Shown here in pieces: positions 17,425 through 25,791 of a stretch of 64,000 nucleotides of DNA. Made by a program: the position numbers and the translations under genes. This DNA is from Yoonia sp. BS5-3 (GTDB lineage Bacteria > Pseudomonadota > Alphaproteobacteria > Rhodobacterales > Rhodobacteraceae). The stretch is taken from contig NZ_CP150951.2 of the NCBI RefSeq assembly GCF_038069655.2, positions 3,560,001 through 3,624,000 of the forward strand, given 5' to 3'. The number at the start of each line of letters is the position of its first letter. The first letter of the stretch is position 1. The notes under the pieces were generated by a model that saw only the letters and a program-made list of their open reading frames with translations, did no database searches and was not told the DNA's origin.

Positions 17425-18936
17425 ATGCTTGATCTGACCTATGAGACCCCTGCCCCCAAAGTGATCGCCGGTGCAACAAGTGACTGGGAACTGGTCATCG
17501 GGCTTGAGGTGCACGCGCAGGTCGCCACAAATGCCAAGCTGTTCTCGGGCGCATCGACCCTTTTCGGGGCGGAACCAAACAGCAATGTGGCCTTTGTGGA
17601 TGCGGGCATGCCAGGCATGCTGCCGGTGATCAACGAAGGTTGCGTTGCGCAGGCCGTTAAAACCGGTCTGGGGTTGAACGCCCAAATCAACCTGAAATCC
17701 GCCTTTGACCGCAAGAACTATTTCTACCCTGACTTGCCGCAGGGCTATCAGATTTCGCAGCTTTATCATCCCATCGTCGGCGAGGGTGAAGTGCTTGTTG
17801 AAATGGGTGATGGCAAGGCGCGTAATGTGCGGATTGAACGTATTCACTTGGAACAAGATGCGGGTAAATCGATCCATGACATGGATCCAGCGATGTCTTT
17901 CGTGGACCTTAACCGGACCGGTGTCGCCCTGATGGAGATCGTCAGTCGCCCCGATATTCGCGGCCCAGAAGAGGCCGCCGCCTATGTGCTGAAACTGCGC
18001 CAGATTCTGCGTTATCTGGGCACTTGTGACGGCAATATGCAAAACGGGAACCTGCGGGCGGATGTCAACGTTTCGGTTTGTCGCCCTGGGGACTATGAAA
18101 AATATCAGGAAACGCAGGATTTTTCCCATTTGGGCACGCGTTGCGAGATCAAGAACATGAACTCAACCCGCTTTATCCAGCAGGCGATTATGGTCGAGGC
18201 GGATCGCCAAATTGGCATCATCGAAGCTGGCGGATCGGTGGATCAGGAAACGCGTCTCTATGATCCGGACAAAAATGAAACGCGGTCCATGCGCTCAAAA
18301 GAAGAAGCGCATGATTACCGCTATTTCCCCGATCCTGACCTGCTGCCGCTTGAAATCGAACAGGCTTGGGTTGACGACATCAAGGCGGCATTGCCCGAGC
18401 TTCCCGACCAGAAAAAAGCCCGGTTTATCGGTGATTTCGGCCTGTCGGACTATGATGCCTCGGTTCTGACCGCCGAAGCCGAAAACGCCGCCTTTTTCGA
18501 ACAAGTGGCCGAGGGCCACGATGGGAAACTCGCCGCGAACTGGGTCATTAACGAACTGTTCGGCCGCCTCAAAAAGGACGACAAGGATATTGAAAGCAGC
18601 CCAATCTCGGCCGCGCGTCTGGGACAGATCGTCGGGTTGATCAAGGCCGGTGATATCTCGGGCAAGATCGCCAAGGATGTTTTCGAAATCGCCTATACCC
18701 AAGACCGCGACCCGGCTGAGATTGTCGAGACCGAAGGCATGAAGCAAGTCACAGATACCGGCGCCATTGAAACGGCTGTGAATGAGATCATCGCCGCCAA
18801 TCCAGCGCAGGTCGAAAAGGCCAAGGACAATCCCAAACTCGCGGGCTGGTTTGTTGGTCAGGTGATGAAGGCCACAAGCGGCAAGGCAAACCCTGCTGCG
18901 GTCAACCAGATCGTTAAAGAAAAGCTGGGACTTTGA
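17425..18936 (+). CDS. gatB: Aspartyl/glutamyl-tRNA(Asn/Gln) amidotransferase subunit B
   Basis: 503-residue B subunit of GatCAB, which converts Glu-tRNA(Gln) and Asp-tRNA(Asn) to the amides. The start at 17425 follows AAAGGA at a workable distance and gives the expected N-terminus before the hallmark [11 protein letters not shown]. Other signatures are [33 protein letters not shown], the zinc/tRNA region with [10 protein letters not shown], and the C-terminal YqeY-like domain ending in [10 protein letters not shown]. gatA and gatC are not in the window, as is common in this lineage where gatB stands apart. Confidence 0.98.
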   Translation: MLDLTYETPAPKVIAGATSDWELVIGLEVHAQVATNAKLFSGASTLFGAEPNSNVAFVDAGMPGMLPVINEGCVAQAVKTGLGLNAQINLKSAFDRKNYFYPDLPQGYQISQLYHPIVGEGEVLVEMGDGKARNVRIERIHLEQDAGKSIHDMDPAMSFVDLNRTGVALMEIVSRPDIRGPEEAAAYVLKLRQILRYLGTCDGNMQNGNLRADVNVSVCRPGDYEKYQETQDFSHLGTRCEIKNMNSTRFIQQAIMVEADRQIGIIEAGGSVDQETRLYDPDKNETRSMRSKEEAHDYRYFPDPDLLPLEIEQAWVDDIKAALPELPDQKKARFIGDFGLSDYDASVLTAEAENAAFFEQVAEGHDGKLAANWVINELFGRLKKDDKDIESSPISAARLGQIVGLIKAGDISGKIAKDVFEIAYTQDRDPAEIVETEGMKQVTDTGAIETAVNEIIAANPAQVEKAKDNPKLAGWFVGQVMKATSGKANPAAVNQIVKEKLGL

Positions 18937-19045
18937 CAGCCCGCTGCACTGGCCCAATTTGGCCCATTAACGACGCAGCTTGGCAAATCCTTGGAATCAT
19001 TCCCCGGGTTTGCTAAAAGCGCTGGGTGCGAATAGGGGTGATGTG

Positions 19046-19453
19046 ATGTCATATGAATATAAAGTTGTGCCAGCGCCGACCCGCGGGTTGAAAGCCAAAG
19101 GCATCAAAACGGCCGAAGAACGCTTTGCAAATGCGCTGCAAACCGAAATGAACACACTGGCCGCCGATGGCTGGGACTATCTGCGCACAGACACATTGCC
19201 ATCCGAACAGCGCGAAGGTCTGATGGGCAAGACAACCGTGTATCAGAACATGTTGGTGTTCCGCCGTCCTCTGAAAGCCAAGCAGGAATCAGCGCCCAAA
19301 CAGGCCGAAGCCTTGAAACCAATCGCCAGGCCAACCCCGCCCGTTGTGACCGAAAAGACAGGCGACGAGCGTCTTGCCGAAAAGAAAAAGGTCACGCCAC
19401 CTACCCCAGTGGTCGCACCTAAGCCCCCGTCATCAGACGTGGCTGCTGAATAA
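19046..19453 (+). CDS. DUF4177 domain protein with a Pro/Ala-rich tail
   Basis: 135 residues from the ATG at 19046, which is preceded by AGGGGTGA. Residues 1-75 match DUF4177 (MSYEYKVVPAPTRG, MNTLAADGWDYLRTDTLPSEQ), a small alpha/beta domain of unknown role. Residues 80-135 are low-complexity, rich in proline, lysine and alanine, and probably disordered. The stop codon at 19451-19453 directly abuts the stop of the convergent bolA gene, leaving no spacer. Confidence 0.82.
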   Translation: MSYEYKVVPAPTRGLKAKGIKTAEERFANALQTEMNTLAADGWDYLRTDTLPSEQREGLMGKTTVYQNMLVFRRPLKAKQESAPKQAEALKPIARPTPPVVTEKTGDERLAEKKKVTPPTPVVAPKPPSSDVAAE

Positions 19454-19705
19454 CTAACGAATATCGATTGCCAGGGCGTGAATACGCCCGATAATCTCAG
19501 CCCCCAAGGCGGCATGTATGGCACGATGCCGCGCGAGCCGTGACAGATTATCCAGTTCTGGGGCGCGGATCACGACCCGCCAATGACTTTCACCTGATCC
19601 GTCATCGCCCGCGTGACCGGCATGTTGCGCGCTTTCGTTCAGCACTTCTAAATGGGTTGGCGAAAGTTTTTGCAGTGACGTGATAATTTCTGTCTCTAGC
19701 GTCAT
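19454..19705 (-). CDS. bolA: BolA/IbaG family protein
   Basis: 83-residue BolA-fold protein. Family members work with monothiol glutaredoxins in iron-sulfur trafficking. The N-terminal helix (LETEIITSLQKLSPTHLEVLNES), then the segment HWRVVIRAPELDNLSRLARHRAIHAAL and the final IHALAIDI match the family; the invariant histidine is in IHAL. A His/Gly-rich loop (QHAGHAGDDGSGESHW) is typical of BolA. Divergent from the J-domain gene over 66 bases. Confidence 0.93.
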   Translation of the reverse strand: MTLETEIITSLQKLSPTHLEVLNESAQHAGHAGDDGSGESHWRVVIRAPELDNLSRLARHRAIHAALGAEIIGRIHALAIDIR

Positions 19706-19771
19706 TATTCTGATCCTACCCTCTTCAATCTCTCGGTCAGTGGTTTAAAGTCTAACGTCCGCAACGAAAAG

Positions 19772-20419
19772 ATGAGTCGCGTCATGAAGAAAGATGATCC
19801 CTTTGGTTTTGACATGTCCGTGTCGAGTTCAAAGAAGAAAAACCCGCGCGGGCGGCGTGGCATGTCCGGTGCATCCGAGACATCGACCCGGGTCTGCGAC
19901 CATGAGGGTTGCCAAGAGGCGGGCAAATACCGTGCGCCAAAATCGCCGGACATTCTGGATGACTATTATTGGTTCTGCCAGCAACATGTGCGCGAATATA
20001 ACCTGAAATGGAATTTCTTTGACACCACATCCGAGGCTGAGTTGGCCGCACAAATGGATCAAGATCGCGTCTGGGAGCGTCCGACAAAACCATTTAAGCG
20101 AACCGTCGAAGAACGTGCCTGGGCAAGGCTTGGTGTCGATGATCCCCATCAGGTGTTGGGCGCAAATGCGACGCAAAACCCTGGGCGCGGTACGACGGCT
20201 GGCCGCAAGCTCCCGCCGACCGAACGGCGCGCCATTGAGATCCTTGAAGCCAAGGATAGCTGGTCAAAGCCTGAAATTCGCAAGGCCTATAAGGCCCTGA
20301 TCAAAGTCCTGCACCCAGACATGAATGGTGGTGATCGCAGCCAAGAAGAACAGCTGGCTGAAGTCGTCTGGGCCTGGGATCAGGTAAAGGTCAGCCGCAA
20401 CTTCCGTGAAAAGGATTGA
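19772..20419 (+). CDS. J-domain (DnaJ-like) protein with an N-terminal Cys/His segment
   Basis: 215 residues with the J domain at the C-terminus instead of the usual N-terminus: ERRAIEILEAKDSW through HPDMNGGD, with HPD at 181-183. The insertion after HPD is unusually short. Residues 40-75 hold C42, C47, C69 and H72 (CDHEGCQEAGKY and FCQQHVREYNL), a possible metal site seen in this alphaproteobacterial family. It should stimulate a Hsp70 ATPase, but the client is unknown. A second methionine at 19784 is an alternative start. Followed by a strong terminator. Confidence 0.87.
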   Translation: MSRVMKKDDPFGFDMSVSSSKKKNPRGRRGMSGASETSTRVCDHEGCQEAGKYRAPKSPDILDDYYWFCQQHVREYNLKWNFFDTTSEAELAAQMDQDRVWERPTKPFKRTVEERAWARLGVDDPHQVLGANATQNPGRGTTAGRKLPPTERRAIEILEAKDSWSKPEIRKAYKALIKVLHPDMNGGDRSQEEQLAEVVWAWDQVKVSRNFREKD

Positions 20420-20451
20420 TCCCGCCCGGAGCCGCCGGTTGAAGAAAATAA

Positions 20452-20480
20452 AATGGCGCGCCGTGATGGCGCGCCTTTTG
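20452..20480. terminator. Strong bidirectional terminator
   Basis: GGCGCGCC (20455-20462), loop GTGAT, GGCGCGCC (20468-20475), then TTTT; the other strand has ATTTTATTTTC after the stem. It separates the convergent J-domain and membrane-protein genes. Confidence 0.88.
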
Positions 20481-20507
20481 ACTCAAGAACTTATTACCAA
20501 CAGAAAC

Positions 20508-21062
20508 TTAGCGCCAGGTTTGCCGTCTGGATCGGTAGAGGTTTTCCTGCGACAGGCGGCTCAGCGCCCCCACAGCGCGGCCAGAACCTGACCGAATAAA
20601 ATCGTCCATCCGCTCGCGGGCTGCGAAAACCAGAAGTACATGTGCGCCTGCGGCCCCGATCATCCAAGCAGCAGCGAGCCATGGCTGATTGATGAACTCT
20701 GTCATCAAAAGGATCGGGCCATAAACGCCGCCCAAGAGCGGATCAATCATCAGACCTGCGGCCACCGAGGCGATCAGCGCGATTGCGACACCGCCGACAA
20801 TGGCCCGCAAGCTGCCAAGGATACCTTCGCCGCCCATCCAGCCCCGCGCCAGAGACATTCCGATGATGCCGCTGATTGCGCCCGCTGAGATGATCCAATA
20901 GCTAAACCAGCTTTTGTCACCCCACAACAAGCTATCGCCTTCGATACCGGACATGATCAGGATGGTCATTCCCGCCGTCATTGCCACGATGGCGGCATAT
21001 GCGGCGATGGTCGCTTTTTCTGGGCGATCCAATGTGAATTTTTCGATCAAACGCGCTGACAT
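20508..21062 (-). CDS. Conserved membrane protein of unknown function, 184 residues
   Basis: Not recognised. The protein has four predicted transmembrane helices (roughly residues 18-40, 55-75, 88-108 and 125-150), then a basic C-terminal tail (ERMDDFIRSGSGRAVGALSRL and RSRRQTWR) that should be cytoplasmic. A Gly-rich link (GWMGGEGILGSLRAIVGG) joins helices 2 and 3. No enzyme motif was seen. It is divergent from cobS across a 501-base spacer that carries a CtrA-type site 226 bases upstream of this gene. Confidence 0.72.
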   Translation of the reverse strand: MSARLIEKFTLDRPEKATIAAYAAIVAMTAGMTILIMSGIEGDSLLWGDKSWFSYWIISAGAISGIIGMSLARGWMGGEGILGSLRAIVGGVAIALIASVAAGLMIDPLLGGVYGPILLMTEFINQPWLAAAWMIGAAGAHVLLVFAARERMDDFIRSGSGRAVGALSRLSQENLYRSRRQTWR

Positions 21063-21563
21063 TGCGCCTACTCCTATAACAACAATCTAATTTCCAGGAC
21101 CGTCGCATGAAAGAGGGGACGAAATATGTGTCCAAACTCACATCGCGGTTAAATCTAGGCAATTTTGTGCCACATTTTACGGGTCTCAACAATAAAAAAT
21201 GGCGGATTTTCGCCTAAATTTGGTTAACGCACGGAATTTCTTGTCAAATTTTCCCGCAACCAAAAGGCGATCCGCACCCCTGATTGTTAAAAATGCGTTA
21301 ACAATGCTGCTTCGAATCAAAGAACCGTCCCGTGATGGGGTGTGTTTCGGACGGTTTCGGGTCATATTTTGCCAACTTACTTGCGCCCCTCCCCGCCCAG
21401 CCAGCGAATTTCAGGGAATCACCTACCCGCCACATGCATCCCGAACCAATTCCATCCGCATTTGCCGCAACAATGTGCGCTGCCACCCCTTCCACTTGCA
21501 GCGCAGCCCGTTATGTTGCATCTGCGCAAGAACGCACCTGAGATCCAACAGAAAGCAAGACGC
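21063..21563. other. Gene-free, A/T-rich divergent intergenic region
   Basis: 501 bases between the divergent membrane-protein gene and cobS. Positions 21090-21310 are clearly richer in A and T than the surroundings and hold the TTAA-N7-TTAA site at 21287-21301. No ORF with a plausible start and codon use, no tRNA and no cobalamin riboswitch was recognised. Confidence 0.6.
21287..21301. promoter_or_regulatory. CtrA-type binding site TTAA-N7-TTAA
   Basis: TTAA-AAATGCG-TTAA is an exact match to the full CtrA consensus of alphaproteobacteria. It lies in the A/T-rich spacer, 226 bases from the membrane-protein start and 263 bases from cobS. The motif is short and could occur by chance in A/T-rich DNA. 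Confidence 0.5.
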
Positions 21564-22550
21564 ATGGCCGACGGAAGCACCGATATGCAGGCGAAACCCA
21601 CCGAAGAGATTTCTGTCAGAGATGTCTTTGGCATTGACAGCGATATGAAGATCAAAGGGTTTGCAGATCGGACGGACCGCGTCCCCGAGATCGACAGCAC
21701 GTATAAATTCGACCCCGACACGACGCTCGCGATCCTGGCTGGTTTTGGCTATAACCGCCGCGTTATGGTCCAAGGCTATCACGGCACGGGGAAGTCGACC
21801 CATATCGAACAGGTCGCTGCCCGTCTGAACTGGCCTGCTGTCCGCGTTAATCTTGATAGCCATATCAGCCGGATCGATTTGATCGGGAAAGATGCCATCA
21901 AACTGCGCGATGGCGTGCAGGTTACTGAATTTCACGAAGGCATCCTGCCTTGGGCCCTGCGCAACCCTGTGGCAATCGTTTTTGACGAATATGATGCCGG
22001 CCGCGCGGATGTGATGTTTGTGATCCAGCGTGTGCTTGAAGCCGACGGCAAGTTGACCTTGATGGATCAGAACGAAATCATCACGCCGAACCCGTATTTC
22101 CGGCTATTTGCAACAGCAAACACCGTTGGGCTGGGCGACACGACGGGGCTATATCACGGCACGCAGCAGATTAACCAAGCCCAGATGGACCGTTGGTCAC
22201 TGGTGGCGACCTTGAACTATCTCAGCCACGATGCAGAGGCCGCGATCATTCTGTCCAAGTCGCCGCATTTCAATACTGAACATGGCCGCAAATCGATCAG
22301 CCAGATGGTAACTGTGGCCGACCTTACACGGACCGCGTTCATGAATGGCGATCTGTCCACCGTGATGTCCCCCCGGACCGTCCTGGCCTGGGCCGAGAAC
22401 GCACGGATTTTCAACGATATTGGCTACGCCTTCCGGCTTTCATTCCTGAATAAATGTGATGAGCTTGAGCGTCAGACAGTTGCTGAATTCTATCAGCGCT
22501 GCTTTGATGAAGAACTGCCAGAAAGCGCTGCAAGCCAAAGCCTCGCCTAG
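21564..22550 (+). CDS. cobS: Cobaltochelatase subunit CobS
   Basis: 328-residue AAA+ ATPase subunit of aerobic cobaltochelatase, which with CobT and CobN puts cobalt into hydrogenobyrinic acid a,c-diamide. I start it at ATG 21564, since the upstream in-frame sequence is not protein-like. Walker A is GYHGTGKS at 71-78, Walker B is [10 protein letters not shown], and the sensor segment [14 protein letters not shown] follows. CobT is encoded 1.3 kb downstream after two small secreted-protein genes. CobN is not in the window. A terminator follows directly (22577-22611). Confidence 0.97.
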   Translation: MADGSTDMQAKPTEEISVRDVFGIDSDMKIKGFADRTDRVPEIDSTYKFDPDTTLAILAGFGYNRRVMVQGYHGTGKSTHIEQVAARLNWPAVRVNLDSHISRIDLIGKDAIKLRDGVQVTEFHEGILPWALRNPVAIVFDEYDAGRADVMFVIQRVLEADGKLTLMDQNEIITPNPYFRLFATANTVGLGDTTGLYHGTQQINQAQMDRWSLVATLNYLSHDAEAAIILSKSPHFNTEHGRKSISQMVTVADLTRTAFMNGDLSTVMSPRTVLAWAENARIFNDIGYAFRLSFLNKCDELERQTVAEFYQRCFDEELPESAASQSLA

Positions 22551-22576
22551 CAATCGACTGCGCCATTGATCGCACA

Positions 22577-22611
22577 AACGCCTCGGCATCGCTGCCGGGG
22601 CGTTCTGTTTT
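22577..22611 (+). terminator. Rho-independent terminator after cobS
   Basis: AACGCC-T-CGGC, 6-base loop, GCCG-G-GGCGTT, then CTGTTTTG. It should end or reduce transcription before the downstream hypothetical genes and cobT, so cobT probably has its own promoter. Confidence 0.78.
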
Positions 22612-22684
22612 GCGCGATCTATAATCGCTAAAGTTTTCATTATGCACACTTGATTGGCGATAAATTTGCATACATGATTACTTT

Positions 22685-23077
22685 ATGGGCGCAATAAGGA
22701 TTTCCATTCTATCATTCATCCTACTGGCTTTGGTCCAAGCCACTACCGCGCGCGCGGCCCCGTCCCACGAAAATCAGCTTCACTATTTTGCCACCTGTAC
22801 AGGGCGCTTGTCTGCGCTGATGGAACATCAATGGATGTTCGATGGTGCCGCATCTGAGCAAACCAAGCGGCAGCGGGCGTCAATGATTGATTTGGTCACC
22901 GCAATTGCGAAACCGGATGAAGGGCGGCAGGTGCTGCATTGGCGCCTCATGGCCAAGCATGCGCAGTCGGTTTTGTTGACCCGTGCAACCTTCAATGACG
23001 ATCCTGCCGATGCAGCCTGGGCTGAGGCACGCGCGGTTAGCCTGACCCAAGAATGCGCAGGGTTACTTACGAGCTAA
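22685..23077 (+). CDS. Secreted hypothetical protein between cobS and cobT, 130 residues
   Basis: Not recognised. A signal peptide spans residues 1-24 (MGAIRISILSFILLALVQAT to ARAAPS). The mature part is helical, with one cysteine in ATCTGRL and another in QECAGLL that could pair in the periplasm. WMFDGAASEQTKRQRA and GRQVLHWRLMAKHAQSVLL are the most distinctive segments. No strong Shine-Dalgarno site precedes the ATG. It follows the cobS terminator and precedes another secreted unknown by 63 bases. A role linked to cobalt is only a guess from position. Confidence 0.72.
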   Translation: MGAIRISILSFILLALVQATTARAAPSHENQLHYFATCTGRLSALMEHQWMFDGAASEQTKRQRASMIDLVTAIAKPDEGRQVLHWRLMAKHAQSVLLTRATFNDDPADAAWAEARAVSLTQECAGLLTS

Positions 23078-23140
23078 CCTCTCGCTATTTCGGGACGCAG
23101 AACGTAGCCTGACCCCATCGCCATATTGATGGAGCTGTTT

Positions 23141-23800
23141 ATGCAAAAGCCATTCTTCCTTATTGTTATCCTTGCCACCTACGTGATGGCCCATCCCGCC
23201 AAAGCGCAACAGGAGGCGGCTACTCTTGCCCGCTTGATCGACACAATCTGCATTGACCTGACCGAGGATATCGGCTGCGAACAAGTCACGCTTTTGAAAA
23301 GCGCCGATGAGCGAGGCAGCGCAGATATTTTTGTGATGCCAAATGTGCAGGACAATTTAGCTGAGCCAATCCTGGTTGTCCGCAATGCGGTTTGGAGCGG
23401 CGGGATGTTTGGCGATACGCCCTATCTAGAACGTTCTGAGCAGGGTTCACTGATGATCCATTCAGAACAATCTGGCTCAGGCCGAAATCCGTGGCGTCTT
23501 ACCCATACGGTCGCGATGCGCGATGGCATCCTGATGCTGGTGGGTTATACGTTCACAACATATGACCGGCTGGATAACAGCATATTCGCTTGCGATATCA
23601 ACCTTCTGACAGGCGCTTACGAAGTTTCGGGCACGCCGCCGCAAGTAGATCCCGAAACCGGCGATCTGACGGATGATGATCGCCTTTTTGAGCAATCCGG
23701 GCGTGATGCCCCCTCGGCCACCCCGTTGGCCGATCTGACATATGACTACCATCTGCCAGCGCGTTGTGCGCAGCTGCGCGATACATGGGAGCTCGACTGA
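23141..23800 (+). CDS. Secreted hypothetical protein, 219 residues
   Basis: Not recognised. ATG 23141 is chosen over 23129 because GGAG at 23131-23134 is then correctly spaced and the signal peptide MQKPFFLIVILATYVMAHPA ending in KAQ is clean. The mature protein is acidic, with three cysteines (DTICIDLTEDIGCEQV and SIFACDIN) plus one near the end (ARCAQLRDTW), consistent with disulfides. It is predicted to be beta-rich in the middle. It ends 55 bases before cobT on the same strand. Confidence 0.72.
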   Translation: MQKPFFLIVILATYVMAHPAKAQQEAATLARLIDTICIDLTEDIGCEQVTLLKSADERGSADIFVMPNVQDNLAEPILVVRNAVWSGGMFGDTPYLERSEQGSLMIHSEQSGSGRNPWRLTHTVAMRDGILMLVGYTFTTYDRLDNSIFACDINLLTGAYEVSGTPPQVDPETGDLTDDDRLFEQSGRDAPSATPLADLTYDYHLPARCAQLRDTWELD

Positions 23801-23855
23801 CGAACTTGGCTGACTTGGCCTTGCCCCGGTGCCCGACCAATGATCTAACGGCCCT

Positions 23856-25736
23856 ATGAGTAAGCCATCCGACAACCCAGCCGACCCGTTCAAAAAAGCG
23901 CTTGCCGAAGCGACCAAGGTCTTGGCCGATGATGCCGAACTTTCGGTCACCTATTCGGTCGATCCTGCGGGTCAAACAGCCGATACGATCCGCCTGCCCC
24001 AGGTCAGCCGCCGGATGAACCGTGATGAGGTGCTTTTGGCACGCGGAACCGCTGATGCCTATGCGCTGCGCCATAAGTTTCACGACCCGGGTGTCGCCGC
24101 GCGGTATATGCCCCAAGGGCAAATGGCACGTGATCTATATGATGCTATGGAAACGGCCCGCATCGAAGCCGTGGGCGCGCAGCACATGCCCGGCACTGCG
24201 GGAAACATCGATGCGAAGATCGAAAATGAGGCGCTGCGCAAAGGGTATGAACAAATCGGCCAAGCCTCTGATGCCCCTCTGGCCGTGGCCGCGGGCTATC
24301 TGATCCGGCATCTTGCCACGGGCCGCGATCTGCCCAAGGGGGCGGCCAATGTCATGGAGCTGTGGCGCGGCTTTATCGAAGATCATTGCGGCACTGCGCT
24401 GGAAAACCTGTCCGAGACACTGAATGACCAACAGGCCTTTGCCAGATTGGCCCGCCAGCTGATCAGCAACATGGGATATGGCGACCAATTGGGGGATGAC
24501 CCCGATAGTCTTGATGAGGATCAAGAGGACAACGCCGAAGAAGCCCAAGACGATCAGGAAGACGAAGCTGACACCACTGGCGATGATGAGAGTGATGGCG
24601 AAGACGCTGAAGGCAGCCCCGAGCAAAGCCAGGAAGAGCAACAGGATGCCAGCCAAGCCCAGATCAGCATGGATGATCAGGCTGATGCAGAAATGGGCGA
24701 AGAAACAGAAATGCCCGAAGGTGAGGCACCACTGGATCCGCCCATGCCGCAGCCTGTCTCGGACGCGGACCCTGATTATAGTGTATCGACCACAGATTTT
24801 GACGAAGAAATCGCGGCAGAAGATCTTGCCGAACCGGTCGAGCTGGAACGGCTGCGCGCCTATCTTGACCAGCAACTTGAGCCATTGAAAGGTGCCGTGT
24901 CCCGTCTGGCCAATAAGTTGCAGCGCCGGTTGCAGGCCCAGCAGAACAGATCATGGGAATTCGACCGCGAAGAAGGCATTCTGGACGCCGGTAGGCTGGC
25001 GCGGATCGTGGCCTCGCCCACGACGCCGCTGTCCTTCAAGGTCGAAAAGGATATGGAATTCCGCGATACGGTTGTGACGCTGCTGCTGGATAACTCGGGC
25101 TCTATGCGCGGGCGTCCGATTTCGATTGCCGCCATTTGCGCCGACGTTATGGCGCGTACGCTCGAGCGTTGCGATGTGAAGGTCGAGATTTTGGGTTTCA
25201 CCACAAAGGCTTGGAAAGGCGGGCAATCGCGCGAGAAATGGCTGGCTGATGGGCGCGGCGCCACCCCTGGCCGGCTGAATGACCTGCGCCATATCATCTA
25301 TAAGTCGGCTGATGCCCCCTGGCGGCGGACACGTCCCAATTTGGGGCTGATGATGAAAGAAGGACTGCTGAAGGAAAACATCGACGGCGAGGCGCTGGAA
25401 TGGGCGCATCGGCGTCTGGCGCTGCGCGGCGAGCAGCGCAAGATCCTTATGGTGATTTCGGATGGAGCGCCGGTCGACGATTCAACTTTGTCCGTTAACC
25501 CAGCGAATTATCTGGAAAAACACCTGCGTGATGTGATCGAGATGGTCGAAAAACGCAAGGCGGTCGAGCTTGTCGCAATCGGGATCGGTCATGATGTCAC
25601 CCGTTACTATGAACGTGCGGTGACCATCACGGATGTCGAACAATTGGCTGGTGCGATGACCGAACAATTGGCTAGCTTGTTTGACAGCGACCCACGCAAG
25701 CGGGCGCGGGTCATGGGCATGCGAAAAGCGAGCTGA
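23856..25736 (+). CDS. cobT: Cobaltochelatase subunit CobT
   Basis: 626-residue partner of CobS in the cobaltochelatase chaperone-like complex. The layout is as expected: an N-terminal helical domain, a long acidic low-complexity stretch (about residues 214-300, rich in Asp, Glu and Gln), and a C-terminal von Willebrand A domain with the MIDAS motif D412-N-S-G-S ([11 protein letters not shown]). [18 protein letters not shown] is a family match near the end. The two small secreted-protein genes separate it from cobS. A 24-base palindrome follows the stop at 25741-25764. Confidence 0.97.
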   Translation: MSKPSDNPADPFKKALAEATKVLADDAELSVTYSVDPAGQTADTIRLPQVSRRMNRDEVLLARGTADAYALRHKFHDPGVAARYMPQGQMARDLYDAMETARIEAVGAQHMPGTAGNIDAKIENEALRKGYEQIGQASDAPLAVAAGYLIRHLATGRDLPKGAANVMELWRGFIEDHCGTALENLSETLNDQQAFARLARQLISNMGYGDQLGDDPDSLDEDQEDNAEEAQDDQEDEADTTGDDESDGEDAEGSPEQSQEEQQDASQAQISMDDQADAEMGEETEMPEGEAPLDPPMPQPVSDADPDYSVSTTDFDEEIAAEDLAEPVELERLRAYLDQQLEPLKGAVSRLANKLQRRLQAQQNRSWEFDREEGILDAGRLARIVASPTTPLSFKVEKDMEFRDTVVTLLLDNSGSMRGRPISIAAICADVMARTLERCDVKVEILGFTTKAWKGGQSREKWLADGRGATPGRLNDLRHIIYKSADAPWRRTRPNLGLMMKEGLLKENIDGEALEWAHRRLALRGEQRKILMVISDGAPVDDSTLSVNPANYLEKHLRDVIEMVEKRKAVELVAIGIGHDVTRYYERAVTITDVEQLAGAMTEQLASLFDSDPRKRARVMGMRKAS

Positions 25737-25740
25737 GCGA

Positions 25741-25764
25741 TATCAAATTTCTAGAAATTTGATA
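25741..25764. promoter_or_regulatory. Perfect 24-bp palindrome before the M24 peptidase gene (copy 1)
   Basis: Half-site ATCAAATTTC, centre TA, inverted half-site GAAATTTGAT, with one further matching base at each end. It ends 27 bases before the ATG of the M24 peptidase. The same half-sites with centre CG occur at 46435-46458, 30 bases before the BaiN-like gene. The A/T-rich stem, two-base centre and lack of a T-run argue against a terminator; an operator is the simplest reading. Confidence 0.65.
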
Positions 25765-25791
25765 CGGCACAAATGATTAAGGTTTCACTAT

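Noticed and set aside
25741-25764. Palindrome after cobT as a Rho-independent terminator
   Set aside because: The stem is A/T-rich with a two-base centre and no T-run follows. The same palindrome before the BaiN-like gene is not at a gene end on that strand.
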